From Manihot esculenta (taxonomy: Eukaryota > Streptophyta > Magnoliopsida > Malpighiales > Euphorbiaceae): a stretch of DNA of 64,000 nucleotides. Position numbers and translations under genes: made by a program. Every line of letters begins with the position of its first letter. Within the stretch, counting starts at the first letter, position 1. Where the stretch lies: positions 6,562,110 through 6,626,109 of the forward strand of contig NC_035169.2 in NCBI RefSeq assembly GCF_001659605.2, in the 5' to 3' direction. The notes under the pieces are model-generated. The model searched no databases, was not told where the DNA came from, and was given only the letters and a program-made list of their open reading frames with translations. Shown here piece by piece: positions 11,438-22,559 of the stretch.

Positions 11438-11586
11438 TCAAATTAGCTCAAGTCTCATTCCCCTCGATGTTTCATCTATTAGTTTTCTCCCTAAAGGTTT
11501 AGTCAGAGAATCAGCTAAATTCACTTTTGACTTCACATCATCAATGAAAATAGTTTCATCTTTCAGCAGCTGCTTAACAACATTAT
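11438..11586 (-). pseudogene. C-terminus of Ty1/copia pol (relic, part cut off by insertion)
   Basis: The minus strand encodes NVVKQLLKDETIFIDDV, then NLADSLTKPLGR, then GMRLELI and a TGA at 11438-11440, the usual copia RNase H tail. It joins in frame, across the gypsy insertion at 11587-18771, to the RNase H segment ending at 18777: RLRH from the right side reads directly into NVVKQ when the insert and one ATTAT copy are removed. Confidence 0.88.
11582..11586. repeat. Target site duplication ATTAT, left copy
   Basis: ATTAT here and ATTAT at 18772-18776 flank the LTR ends at 11587 and 18771 exactly. This is the 5-bp duplication expected for gypsy integration and shows that the element arrived as one insertion. 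Confidence 0.93.
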
Positions 11587-14005
11587 TGTAATACCCGGCT
11601 AGAATCCGGCATCGGGATTCCTGCCCTCCGGCGGAATCTAGGGTGTTGGATCTCTCTAGAAGGGGTAAAATGTATTTTCTAAAATGTTTTTATAATGATT
11701 TCAATGGTTTTAATTGAAAGAGACTTGAGTTTTGAAAGGAAAAAGACCAAGGAGGCAATTGCCAGGTTCGGCCGCCGAAAGTGAAGTTCGGCCGCCGAAC
11801 ATGGGAAGGCTTCGGGAGCGCCTTTGGCCTCCGAAAGTCTTGTTTGAACGAGCCAAGGTTCGGCCGCCGAAAGTCAAGTTCGGCCGCCGAACATGCATGA
11901 GTTTAGGGGGCACGTTAGGCTGCCGAAGGTCTTCGACCAGGCCACCTATAAAGGGCCCTCAGATCGGAAATGGATGAGTTTTCTCCCCATTCTCGAGCTC
12001 AGGTGAGTTTATGCCTTCCTTTGGTCGTTTTCGTGTTTTCTCTACCCATCTCTCAAGTTTTTCATGATTTCTACCCTGGTGTTTGAAGATTTAAAGCTTA
12101 AAAGGAGTTTTGGGAGCTTGGAGCTTTTGGAGCTTGGATTCTCCACACCTCCGAGTTAGGGGTCACACCACCCTCGATCTCCAAGAGGTTAGTGTAGATC
12201 CTTGTTTTCCTTATGTTTAATGAAGTTTTAAGTAAGTTTTATAGAGTTTGATGTTTAAGGATTATGTGGGTTTTTGTGCTAATGTATGTTATAAGTATGA
12301 TTAAATGATGTTTTGTTGGGGTTTTAAGTTAGTTTATGCCCCTTTATGCATGTGGGAGTGAGTATGCATGATTGGGAGAGAGTATGTAAGGATTTGGGTG
12401 TTTTGAGTTTGGTTTTTGGCTTGGCAGAATCGGACCTGTCGTCCAGAGGGGACCAGGTTCGGCCGCCGAAAGGAGTTTCGGCCGCCGAACCTGCATGGGA
12501 GGCAGTCTTTAGGCTGCCGAATGTGCCCCCGAAGGAGGGACTTTCGTTTCTGTCCTAGGGTTTCGGCCGCCGAACCTGCCGCCGAACCTACCCGAGTTTC
12601 GTCTCTGGAAGGGACTTTCGGCCGCCGAAGGTGCCGCCGAAAGTGCCCTGTCCAGCCGTTTCTTGGGTGTTTTCCATGCATGTTTAAGTGATGTTTAGAG
12701 GGGTTTTTGGGGGTATGTTTATGAGTTGTTAGAGTATGTTTGGCACCTCATTCGAGTCCACCTGTGTAGGATCGGACCCGAGGGACCGAGGAGGCCAGTA
12801 GTGCTAGCAGTTGCCGAGTCAGTCAGCGTCGGCCAGAGGTGAGTAGAACTAAACTTAATCTTTTATGCACAAAATCTAATGCCTAAAGCATGAGCATGCA
12901 TCATGATTATGTATAGTAGGTTGATTGCACTAGTTCACGAATATGTTGCATTGCATTATTTCATGTTGATGTTGAGGTAGGGTGGACCGAGGCGACTTCA
13001 ATAGCCCATATCTGTCACGAGTCTTGTCTTAGTCCTTTGAGAGCCGGACAAGTACCTGTAGGAAAGTCCATGTGAGCTCTCAGTGGACCAGACACCATGT
13101 CATGTATGTTACAGGCCTTTGTGAGCTCCTATGGGGGAGCCGGGCACCGACAGAGGGATTTTTGATGTCATGTCCATCCTCTGAGAGGAAAGATGCATGC
13201 AAAAAGTCAGACTCTCAGAAACCAGGGTCCGTGGGGAATAAATCTTGCATAAGCCCCGAGACGGACAAGATTATGTGATTTCTCTGTGTTATGACGCATC
13301 TCATGAAAGCATGAACAAGAAAAAGAAAGAAGAAGTTAAATGAATAATAACATACCTAAAAATGGAGGAATTAAAGCAAATGTTTTTAGTAAAATGAAAT
13401 CATAATTAATGAACTGTTTTCTCTGTTTCTACTCACTGGGCTTTTTAGCTCACCCCTTTCCCCTAACCCCAGTTTTGCAGGTCTGAAGTTGAGTTCAGAA
13501 GTTTTCAGGGTAAAGTCAAGGCTAAGTGATGTATGCATGTAATAGCTTAGTTTATGTTTATGTTTAGTACGTTAGAGTGGACATGTATTATAAGTTAATG
13601 AGATGTAATGTAATGTTAAGTAAAGTTTATGTTTATGGATTAGTTGTGCTTGGCCCTATAGTCTGGTTAATCCCTGCTATCGCATGGTTATGTTTATGTT
13701 TTTTTTTTATGTTAAGTTGAGAACCAGGCTTGATGTATGTAATGTTGACCCAGCTAGAGCATTTGATGAGGGCTCTAGCATGGGGAAGTTTATGTTTTCA
13801 GTTATGAGGTAGCATGCAGGTCAAGCTTGGTGTATGTTCAGTTTCACGTTTTATGTTTAAGTTTTAATCATGTATGGGATTTGACCAGGTAATAGTATGT
13901 ATGTTTGGCTTGCTACGGGTCCCGGCGGCCTTAAGCCGATCTGGATCCTAGCGCCGGTGGCGGTTCGGGCCGTTACAGAGGGGTATCGGTTTCCGGGTCG
14001 TTACA
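11587..14005 (+). repeat. 2,419-bp 5' LTR of second gypsy element
   Basis: Starts TGTAATACCC and ends GTCGTTACA directly before a primer site. It is nearly base-identical to 16352-18771; the one difference I found is an extra T in a T-run near 16970. It is related to the first gypsy LTR (same first bases, TTCGGCCGCCGAA dyads in two clusters, similar last ~90 bp), but the middle differs and the 37-bp repeat is absent. A TATA box is at 11947. Confidence 0.95.
11947..11954 (+). promoter_or_regulatory. TATA box of second gypsy LTR
   Basis: TATAAAGG follows CAGGCCACC, the same context as the TATA box in the first gypsy LTR. It is repeated at 16712-16719 in the 3' LTR. Confidence 0.6.
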
Positions 14006-14008
14006 GAA

Positions 14009-14020
14009 TGGTATCAGAGC
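14009..14020 (+). other. Primer-binding site of second gypsy element
   Basis: TGGTATCAGAGC, complementary to initiator tRNA-Met, starts three bases after the LTR. Confidence 0.9.
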
Positions 14021-14336
14021 TTAGGGCCTCAAGAGTACGATGTGTTGAGCGATGTGCTCAGGGATTTGAGATATCCCACATCGGAAAGAGGTTGGTTTAG
14101 ATGTCATAGAAGGGCAAGCACAATAGGAAGAATCATGTCCACTAGGATAGGATGTCGAGTCCTGTCTTGCTATGATGATGTGATATGCCATGATTTCATG
14201 CATGTGCATAAATGCTATGATGTATGACATGTTATGTATGCTATGTATGTATGATGTAGGTTCATGTGTTTCCACATGGACCGTATGATGCTGATGTTGA
14301 TTGTATGATTGTGTGTTGTTCTTCAGAGGAGCCAGA

Positions 14337-15149
14337 ATGCGAGGTGCTCGTCGATCTGTGGAATCGACTGGAGTTCCATCTGAGAGGGGAGGTTTGGACA
14401 CCTTTCCCCCTGCTCTGCCAAGAGCGCAGTCGTGGGGAGTCAGCAGATGGGGAACATCAAGGGACCCTGGAAGGTCTTTTGATGCAAGCAGAGAAGGAAT
14501 GGCTCCAAGAAGAATGTCAGCTAGTATGAGGGAAGTAGAGATGGATGTTCAGAGAAGGGATGTCAGTATGGGAGTCAGAGTACCTGAAGAAGGTATGGGA
14601 GATTCTCAGGAGGATGCTCAGACTCAGGATTCTAGGATTTCAGGTTCAGGAGGGATTGATCCCTCCACTCTAAGTACAGCTGCCACGAGAGGTAAGAAAT
14701 GGAAGAGAGGTCTCAGGAAGTCGCAGAAGAAGTTTTGGCAGAATTTGAAGGCTAGTTTGAGTTTTGGTGGCTCAAGCTCTGGCTCAGGCAGTTCAAGATG
14801 CTTGAGGTGCGGAAGGCCGCACAAGGGAGTCTGTCTGGCGGGGACTACAGCTTGTTTCAGGTGCAGACAGGAGGGGCACATAGCACGTGAGTGTCCTACT
14901 GCGCCCAGGTTGGCTCTGTCCCAGCAAGCAGTTTCAGGTAGATCAGCTCAGCCAGTAGCTCCAGCCATAGTTCAGGTTAGTGGTCGAGGCAGAGGAAGAG
15001 GGTCAGTCCCTCATTCTTCAGGTTCCCATGGAGAAGGTCCGTCAGCTTCAGCTCGGATCTTCACCCAAGCTCAGCAAGAGGCAGACACATCGAACATGGT
15101 GGTGCCAGGTATGCTCACTTTTGAATGTTCTGATGTGTATGTTTTGTGA
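14337..15149 (+). CDS. Truncated gag of non-autonomous gypsy element (270 aa)
   Basis: The start MRGARRSVESTGVPS aligns with the [15 protein letters not shown] start of the complete gypsy polyprotein. The Pro/Tyr-rich stretch and the whole gag core are missing: the frame passes from an acidic N-terminal part straight to the basic GKKWKRGLRKSQKKFW segment and the zinc knuckle CFRCRQEGHIAREC. It stops (TGA at 15147) at the point where the relative reads on into the protease DPGA motif. Without the capsid core it probably cannot assemble particles by itself. The frame upstream of the ATG is open from 14301. Confidence 0.8.
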   Translation: MRGARRSVESTGVPSERGGLDTFPPALPRAQSWGVSRWGTSRDPGRSFDASREGMAPRRMSASMREVEMDVQRRDVSMGVRVPEEGMGDSQEDAQTQDSRISGSGGIDPSTLSTAATRGKKWKRGLRKSQKKFWQNLKASLSFGGSSSGSGSSRCLRCGRPHKGVCLAGTTACFRCRQEGHIARECPTAPRLALSQQAVSGRSAQPVAPAIVQVSGRGRGRGSVPHSSGSHGEGPSASARIFTQAQQEADTSNMVVPGMLTFECSDVYVL

Positions 15150-16210
15150 ACCCTAGTGTTTTTCTCTTTCTTTAGTTGCTCTAGGAACCGTCGAGAGGTT
15201 GAGTTGATAGCTTCTGGGCTAGAGTGTTCTCTTTGGTCAGTAGACTCTCGTGTGATTCATCTGTGGCAGAGTCAGTCTGCCGGTCCAGTTCTGTGTCAGT
15301 TGGGAGTAGATGCCTTCCACTCGACTTTGAGGTCCTAGACTTGATTGTCTGGACGTCAATCGAGGGATGGATTTGGTTTTTCTACTCGTGGTGCTATCTT
15401 GGCCTGCAAAGACAAGGTAGTCTGGTTCAGAGGACAGGATGGGTCAAAGATTTTCTTCTGGGGGGACACAGTAAGGATGCCTAGAGGTTTGATGCCAGCC
15501 TGTAAGGTTCGTAGGGTGCGTAGGAGGGGTTGTCAGAGGGTCCTAGCTCTTGTTGAGAGTTCAACAGTCAGGTCGGGGAACCAGCCTCAGTGCCAGTTGT
15601 TCGAGAGAAGTCGTGGATGTATTCCCAGGCGAGCTGTCAGGTTTACCATCTGTTAGGGAGTTAGAGCTTGGAATAGGAGTGGTGTCTGGACCCAGAACCA
15701 TTTCTATCCTTCCCTACAGGTTGGCACCTGCAGAGTTTTGAGTTGGAGGAGCAACTGCAGGAGTTAGTAGATGAGAGTTTCATCCGACCTAGTCACTCTC
15801 CGTGGGGTGTTCTAGTGCCGGTTTTTGTGGAAAAGAAGGATGGATCCTTGCGGATCAGAAGAGAAGATCAGAGTAGCGCAGTGGAAGCAGGAGGAGTTTC
15901 AGGAGGAGGTTGAGGTATTGCTTGAGGTGTCTCCTTTGCGAAGGGTGATTCATGAGGGAGAGAATCCATTCAGATTTCCACGTTCCACTTTATGAAAGTT
16001 CGTGTCAGATCCAAGTAGGGTTCTTGAGGAACTAGAGGTGGAGGTCCCAAGGGATCTCACCTGAGTTGAGCAGCTATTGTGGATCATGGACACATCAGTT
16101 AGTTAGCTTTGGAACAAGGAGATTCAGATGGAGAGGTCCTGTAGAATCACCCCAGCTTGAGGAGTGTTCTTAGGAGAACCAGGAGTTTTGACTCCGGCAA
16201 TGCCGTGTCT
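15150..16210 (+). pseudogene. Broken, internally deleted pol of second gypsy element
   Basis: Fragments in shifting frames match the complete gypsy pol. They are a protease remnant (15190-15560), the start of RT ([10 protein letters not shown], then [10 protein letters not shown] and [10 protein letters not shown], ~15705-15850), then directly the post-integrase tail ([27 protein letters not shown], ~15890-16140). RT catalytic core, RNase H and the integrase core are absent, with the deletion joint near 15860. Several stops and frameshifts occur. The remaining ~140 bases to the polypurine tract are non-coding. Confidence 0.88.
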
Positions 16211-16351
16211 CTTTTAGGAGAAAGTTTAGAGGTCTTGCTTGCTTGATTGCTTGCTTGATGTGTATGTACGATGATATGTTCTTATGTTATGTTTTTATGC
16301 ATGAGTAGTTGAGGAACATTCGGGGACGAATGTTCTTAAAGGGGGGAAGAA

Positions 16352-18771
16352 TGTAATACCCGGCTAGAATCCGGCATCGGGATTCCTGCCCTCCGGCGGA
16401 ATCTAGGGTGTTGGATCTCTCTAGAAGGGGTAAAATGTATTTTCTAAAATGTTTTTATAATGATTTCAATGGTTTTAATTGAAAGAGACTTGAGTTTTGA
16501 AAGGAAAAAGACCAAGGAGGCAATTGCCAGGTTCGGCCGCCGAAAGTGAAGTTCGGCCGCCGAACATGGGAAGGCTTCGGGAGCGCCTTTGGCCTCCGAA
16601 AGTCTTGTTTGAACGAGCCAAGGTTCGGCCGCCGAAAGTCAAGTTCGGCCGCCGAACATGCATGAGTTTAGGGGGCACGTTAGGCTGCCGAAGGTCTTCG
16701 ACCAGGCCACCTATAAAGGGCCCTCAGATCGGAAATGGATGAGTTTTCTCCCCATTCTCGAGCTCAGGTGAGTTTATGCCTTCCTTTGGTCGTTTTCGTG
16801 TTTTCTCTACCCATCTCTCAAGTTTTTCATGATTTCTACCCTGGTGTTTGAAGATTTAAAGCTTAAAAGGAGTTTTGGGAGCTTGGAGCTTTTGGAGCTT
16901 GGATTCTCCACACCTCCGAGTTAGGGGTCACACCACCCTCGATCTCCAAGAGGTTAGTGTAGATCCTTGTTTTTCCTTATGTTTAATGAAGTTTTAAGTA
17001 AGTTTTATAGAGTTTGATGTTTAAGGATTATGTGGGTTTTTGTGCTAATGTATGTTATAAGTATGATTAAATGATGTTTTGTTGGGGTTTTAAGTTAGTT
17101 TATGCCCCTTTATGCATGTGGGAGTGAGTATGCATGATTGGGAGAGAGTATGTAAGGATTTGGGTGTTTTGAGTTTGGTTTTTGGCTTGGCAGAATCGGA
17201 CCTGTCGTCCAGAGGGGACCAGGTTCGGCCGCCGAAAGGAGTTTCGGCCGCCGAACCTGCATGGGAGGCAGTCTTTAGGCTGCCGAATGTGCCCCCGAAG
17301 GAGGGACTTTCGTTTCTGTCCTAGGGTTTCGGCCGCCGAACCTGCCGCCGAACCTACCCGAGTTTCGTCTCTGGAAGGGACTTTCGGCCGCCGAAGGTGC
17401 CGCCGAAAGTGCCCTGTCCAGCCGTTTCTTGGGTGTTTTCCATGCATGTTTAAGTGATGTTTAGAGGGGTTTTTGGGGGTATGTTTATGAGTTGTTAGAG
17501 TATGTTTGGCACCTCATTCGAGTCCACCTGTGTAGGATCGGACCCGAGGGACCGAGGAGGCCAGTAGTGCTAGCAGTTGCCGAGTCAGTCAGCGTCGGCC
17601 AGAGGTGAGTAGAACTAAACTTAATCTTTTATGCACAAAATCTAATGCCTAAAGCATGAGCATGCATCATGATTATGTATAGTAGGTTGATTGCACTAGT
17701 TCACGAATATGTTGCATTGCATTATTTCATGTTGATGTTGAGGTAGGGTGGACCGAGGCGACTTCAATAGCCCATATCTGTCACGAGTCTTGTCTTAGTC
17801 CTTTGAGAGCCGGACAAGTACCTGTAGGAAAGTCCATGTGAGCTCTCAGTGGACCAGACACCATGTCATGTATGTTACAGGCCTTTGTGAGCTCCTATGG
17901 GGGAGCCGGGCACCGACAGAGGGATTTTTGATGTCATGTCCATCCTCTGAGAGGAAAGATGCATGCAAAAAGTCAGACTCTCAGAAACCAGGGTCCGTGG
18001 GGAATAAATCTTGCATAAGCCCCGAGACGGACAAGATTATGTGATTTCTCTGTGTTATGACGCATCTCATGAAAGCATGAACAAGAAAAAGAAAGAAGAA
18101 GTTAAATGAATAATAACATACCTAAAAATGGAGGAATTAAAGCAAATGTTTTTAGTAAAATGAAATCATAATTAATGAACTGTTTTCTCTGTTTCTACTC
18201 ACTGGGCTTTTTAGCTCACCCCTTTCCCCTAACCCCAGTTTTGCAGGTCTGAAGTTGAGTTCAGAAGTTTTCAGGGTAAAGTCAAGGCTAAGTGATGTAT
18301 GCATGTAATAGCTTAGTTTATGTTTATGTTTAGTACGTTAGAGTGGACATGTATTATAAGTTAATGAGATGTAATGTAATGTTAAGTAAAGTTTATGTTT
18401 ATGGATTAGTTGTGCTTGGCCCTATAGTCTGGTTAATCCCTGCTATCGCATGGTTATGTTTATGTTTTTTTTTTATGTTAAGTTGAGAACCAGGCTTGAT
18501 GTATGTAATGTTGACCCAGCTAGAGCATTTGATGAGGGCTCTAGCATGGGGAAGTTTATGTTTTCAGTTATGAGGTAGCATGCAGGTCAAGCTTGGTGTA
18601 TGTTCAGTTTCACGTTTTATGTTTAAGTTTTAATCATGTATGGGATTTGACCAGGTAATAGTATGTATGTTTGGCTTGCTACGGGTCCCGGCGGCCTTAA
18701 GCCGATCTGGATCCTAGCGCCGGTGGCGGTTCGGGCCGTTACAGAGGGGTATCGGTTTCCGGGTCGTTACA
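16352..18771 (+). repeat. 2,420-bp 3' LTR of second gypsy element
   Basis: Starts TGTAATACCC after an AAAGGGGGGAAGAA polypurine tract and ends GTCGTTACA directly before the second ATTAT at 18772-18776. It is essentially identical to 11587-14005. Confidence 0.95.
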
Positions 18772-18776
18772 ATTAT

Positions 18777-18969
18777 GTCTCAGACGAATATATCTATTTT
18801 TATCATTGAAAGTTTTATTCTTTGCAATGGTTATTGCCGCTTGGCAATCACAACGCATTGATATAGATGATGTTGGTTTTATTCCTAGCGGAATATTTAC
18901 TAAGAAGTTTCTTAGCCACTCAGTTTCAATTCTAGCTAATTCTAGAGCAATAAAAAATTCTGACTCCAT
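18777..18969 (-). pseudogene. Ty1/copia RNase H fragment
   Basis: The minus strand reads MESEFFIALELARIETEWLR, then RCDCQAAITIAKNK and RYIRLRH, the conserved copia RNase H region. In intact elements it is SEYxAL...EAEWLRN...CDSQAAI. Reading on to the left runs into the gypsy LTR; the native continuation lies at 11586-11438. The 5' side joins almost directly to protease coding sequence at 18977, so integrase and reverse transcriptase are missing. Confidence 0.88.
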
Positions 18970-18976
18970 AGTGGAT

Positions 18977-19876
18977 TTAGTAATGAGAATTTGTTATTAC
19001 AGAAATATTGAGAAGAAAGAGTCCCTGATTACAATAATCTTTTCTAATAAAAATGTCATTTTTAGTCAGTACAATTTTGTCTGACTTAAAAGACACCTTA
19101 ATCCCAGCCTTTTCTAATAGAGTTACAGAAATTAAATTAACTCTTATATTAGGTATATGAAGTATTTCATTAAGTGCCAATGTCTTGCTAGATGTAAGTT
19201 TGAGAAGAACTTTCCCTTTACCAAGAACACTTGCAGTCCTAGAATCACCCAAATATATATGTTCTTCTCCTTCCCCCACTGTAGTGTAAGAGGTAAATGC
19301 ATTTCTGTTTGCACAGATATGCCTAGTAATACTAGAGTCTACTACCCATTCTTGCACATTAGCTATAAGAAAAGTTTGAGAAATGACCGCAGCAATAATG
19401 TCATCTCCTTCAACTAAATTCACTTTTAATTTAGGAGAATTGTTATTTATCACTCTTTTTCTGCACTGAGCTGCATGATGACCTGGCTTACCACATACAA
19501 AACAATGTCCTTCCTTTTTAAAGATGGGATTATTAAACTTAGGTTTGTAAGCATATTTCTTATTTTCGTACCTGTTATTTGATTTGTACACTTTTTCTTG
19601 TACAAGATTTGCTATTGTAGTAAGCTCTTTACCTTTTGCAGTTTCAAGTTCCCTCCTATTTGTATCTTCAATGATGATATGGGTGATAAGATTTAACAGT
19701 GTCAACTGTTTGTGCTTGTATTTCAATTGTTGCTTGTAGTCACTCCAGGAATTTGGTAATTTTTCTATCAGCAGTCCAGCCACAAATTGATCTTGTAGAG
19801 TGATGTTTTCTGCTCTAAGATCTAGAAGTTTATGGTACTCATTAATTTGCATTTTGATGTCTTTTTCTTCAATCAT
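18977..19876 (-). pseudogene. Ty1/copia gag-protease fragment (299-aa frame)
   Basis: The open frame holds the C-terminal half of copia gag (LLIEKLPNSW..., basic stretch), a zinc knuckle CFVCGKPGHHAAQC, and the protease region (WVVDSSITRHIC, then EILHIPNIRVNLISVTLLEK). The usual protease motif is DSGAT; here it is DSSIT, so the active-site Gly is lost. The frame ends at LFLLNI plus a few residues, where integrase should begin. It is a remnant, not a functional polyprotein. Confidence 0.88.
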
Positions 19877-20363
19877 TTCCCATTTATAAAAATTGCCAAT
19901 TATAAATTTTTGTTTTCAACATCCTCAGCAGTATATTTCAAATTTATTGAATTCCATATTTCCTTGGCTTCCTTGTAGGTACAATAGACATCAAAGAGAT
20001 CGTTAGAAAGAGTACTAATAATTGTATGCCTACATATCTTATTAAAATAGACCCAGATTTCATGCAACTTTGGATCAACAGCAGGTACAGGTCTTGATTC
20101 TGTGGGTGCTGAAGCAACGCCGTGCATATCAAGTATTGGAAAAAAATTCTCACTTGCCATCTTTTAAAATTCTGACCTGAAAAAACCTTAATCTTCGAGA
20201 TGTCAGGAAAAGGTTTGGCGTATGGAACAACAGGCAGAAGAGACCCACCATTTGCAGCAGTAAGAAGCATGGCAGTAGGAAGAACAGCAAAAGCAGAGAC
20301 AATGATAATATCATTGAAAGCAGGCAGTGCAGAAGCAGAGGCAATGACAACATTTGGTTCCAT
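19877..20363 (-). pseudogene. N-terminus of Ty1/copia gag, frameshifted
   Basis: Two overlapping minus-strand frames together give the gag start. The first (from 20363) gives PFPDISKIKVFSGQNFKRWQ. After a shift near 20160 the second reads FFPILDMHGVASAPTE and then EIWNSINLKYTAEDVENKNL. A further short gap leads to the frame ending at 19876. No LTR or clear tRNA primer site was recognised to the right of 20363, so the 5' boundary of this copia relic is not resolved. Confidence 0.75.
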
Positions 20364-20734
20364 TTATTTAAATTTGCAAAGACTAAATCCTTAAAATTGT
20401 TGTAAAAATATGATAAAATAATGAAATTTGAGTCGTGTTGAATAATGTCCTTAAAGATTTATTTTGTAATCCTCCAGGATTAAACAGATTCTTCTGGAAT
20501 TTAATTTCCAGAATCAGGATAACAAAAATTTATCTCTAATTTATAACTGAGTAGAAAATACAGAGAAAATAAAAAATAAAGTAAAAAAATAGAAGTGTCT
20601 ATCTTTATAAAAATGGATACTATGTATAGTGAAAAAAAATGACCGTTATAAACAGTTATAAAAGTCTTGAAATAATATAATAAAATCATAACGGTCAAAT
20701 TTAATATTATATTTAAATCTCATAAATAAATCTT

Positions 20735-20895
20735 TAATAACCATAAAATGTTCAACGACATAAAATCTTTAATGATTATAAAATCTTGAACGATCATAAA
20801 ATTTTCAACAATCATTAAATCTTTAATGATTATAAAATCTTTAACGATAACATAATCACAATACAATTTTTAATGATCATAAAATTTTTTAAAAT
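20735..20895. repeat. Degenerate ~18-bp tandem repeat
   Basis: Variants of CATAAAATCTTTAATGAT recur about eight times with small changes (ATCTTGAACGAT, ATTTTCAACAAT, ATTTTTAATGAT). Confidence 0.7.
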
Positions 20896-21998
20896 CTAAA
20901 TTAATTTTATAACAATATTTATATGGAAATGAACGAACACCCATACCCATACCCATAGCCTAGATCGAAGCCTATGACAGATGGCTTCTCTCTCGCTCTC
21001 AAGTTCTCGCTCTGTTACTTTGAGTATTTTCAAAAATAGTATAAATTTTTATTTTTTAGTTACGTTATATTATTTATATAATATAACTAAAAATTTATTC
21101 ATCAATCTTTTAATTTTAAAAAATAAATTATAATATTTATAAAATATTAAAAATTTTTAATAATCATTCATTTATTAACTTTAATTATAAAGTATTTTAT
21201 TATTTAATTTCTATAATATAAAAAATTTTATTAATTAATTTTTTAAATTTATAAAAATATAAATTAATTAGTCAATCAAATTAAAAGCATTTTAAACTTT
21301 TCTCACCACTAAAATTAATGAAGAATTAAATAGTAAAATTTTTAAAATATTAAAGATAGTTTGATGTAATTTTTAAAATAAAAAAATTAATTAGTAAATT
21401 TTTTTGTACTACAACGACTAAATAATAATTTTTTAATATTAAAAAAATTAAAATCTTAAAGTGGATTTATATATATTATATTATGATTTTTTTACTGTTT
21501 ATTACTTATTTACAAAATATTAAATTTTCTATTAAAAGAAAGAAAAACTTAAAAGGCTAATTTACATTCATCTAATTATACTAATTTTTTTTTTAATGAT
21601 AGAAACATGTAAAAGCTAAAAATATTATTTTTATTATAATAAGTATATCCTATATATGAGATTGTGATTATCAATTATTGAATTATGGTAATCTTTTTTT
21701 TTTTTCCCCAAAATATCGTACAAAAATAATAACCTTTTTTGTTATTAATATGAGATATACCTTAGCAAAAATTTAAAATATTTTTAATGTTTTAAAAAAT
21801 TTAAAAATTAATTTTTTTATTAATATTAACTGTTAATTATTATAAAAAAATATAAAACTCTCTAAATACAAAAAAATTAATTAGTAAATTTTTTTTATAA
21901 ATATGGAAAACTATCTAATAAATCTTTTTAAATCTTTTTAAATTATATAAATTAAATAATAAAATAATTAATCATTAAAATTAATATAAAAATTAATT

Positions 21999-22080
21999 AA
22001 CGCTGAGACTTCCAAGCCAAGTAAGCCAGCCTCTAACGCTGAGACTTCCAAGTCAAGTAAGCCTCTAACGCTGAGACTTC
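21999..22080. repeat. 32-36-bp tandem repeat, 2.4 copies
   Basis: Units AACGCTGAGACTTCCAAG plus tail start at 21999, 22035 and 22067. The second unit lacks 4 bases and the third is partial. It lies about 480 bp upstream of the F-box start codon, in or near its promoter. Confidence 0.85.
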
Positions 22081-22285
22081 TTCTATCTTTCTTCCTAATT
22101 GATATGCATATTGTTGTTATTTAAATCTTTTCTAGGGTTTTATATTTCAGATGCCTTGCATGGACGCTATTTATCCAGTAACAAGACTTTTCTGTTCATT
22201 TAAATTATTTAGGGATTCATAATTCATTGAAGATCGTAACTCAGAGCAGCGAAGGATTTAACAGACTTTCGAGACCTTGAGCCAA

Positions 22286-22546
22286 GTAAGCATATGATCC
22301 TTTTACTCATTGTTTTTGTTTCTATTTGTGCTAAGGTTTATATTTAAGATTTCCATGAACAATATGCTTATTCTGCAGTGTTAAACTGAAGTTCCTCTAG
22401 AATAATTCAGAATCATGGTTTATAGAATTCTAGAATAACTTAGGGTTCTGCTTTTCTGCTTGTGGCTGAATACTCATCATTTAAAATCAAGGCCATGAAA
22501 GTTTTTTTTTTTTTTTTCTTTTTTCTCAATTTTGTGATTGCTACAG
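22286..22546 (+). other. Probable 5' UTR intron of the F-box gene
   Basis: A good donor (CCAA|GTAAGC, 22286) and an acceptor after a T-rich tract (CTACAG, ending 22546) frame a 261-base AT-rich segment. It ends 13 bases before the start codon at 22560. Confidence 0.5.
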
Positions 22547-22559
22547 GTGATTCAGTTTA

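Larger units (their letters stand above)
20364..22284. other. AT-rich spacer; possible copia leader on the left
   Basis: No coding region seen. The first ~200 bases may be copia 5' leader. The rest is strongly AT-rich with long A and T runs. It contains the two short tandem repeats listed separately and, from ~22080, the probable promoter and 5' UTR of the F-box gene. Confidence 0.6.
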
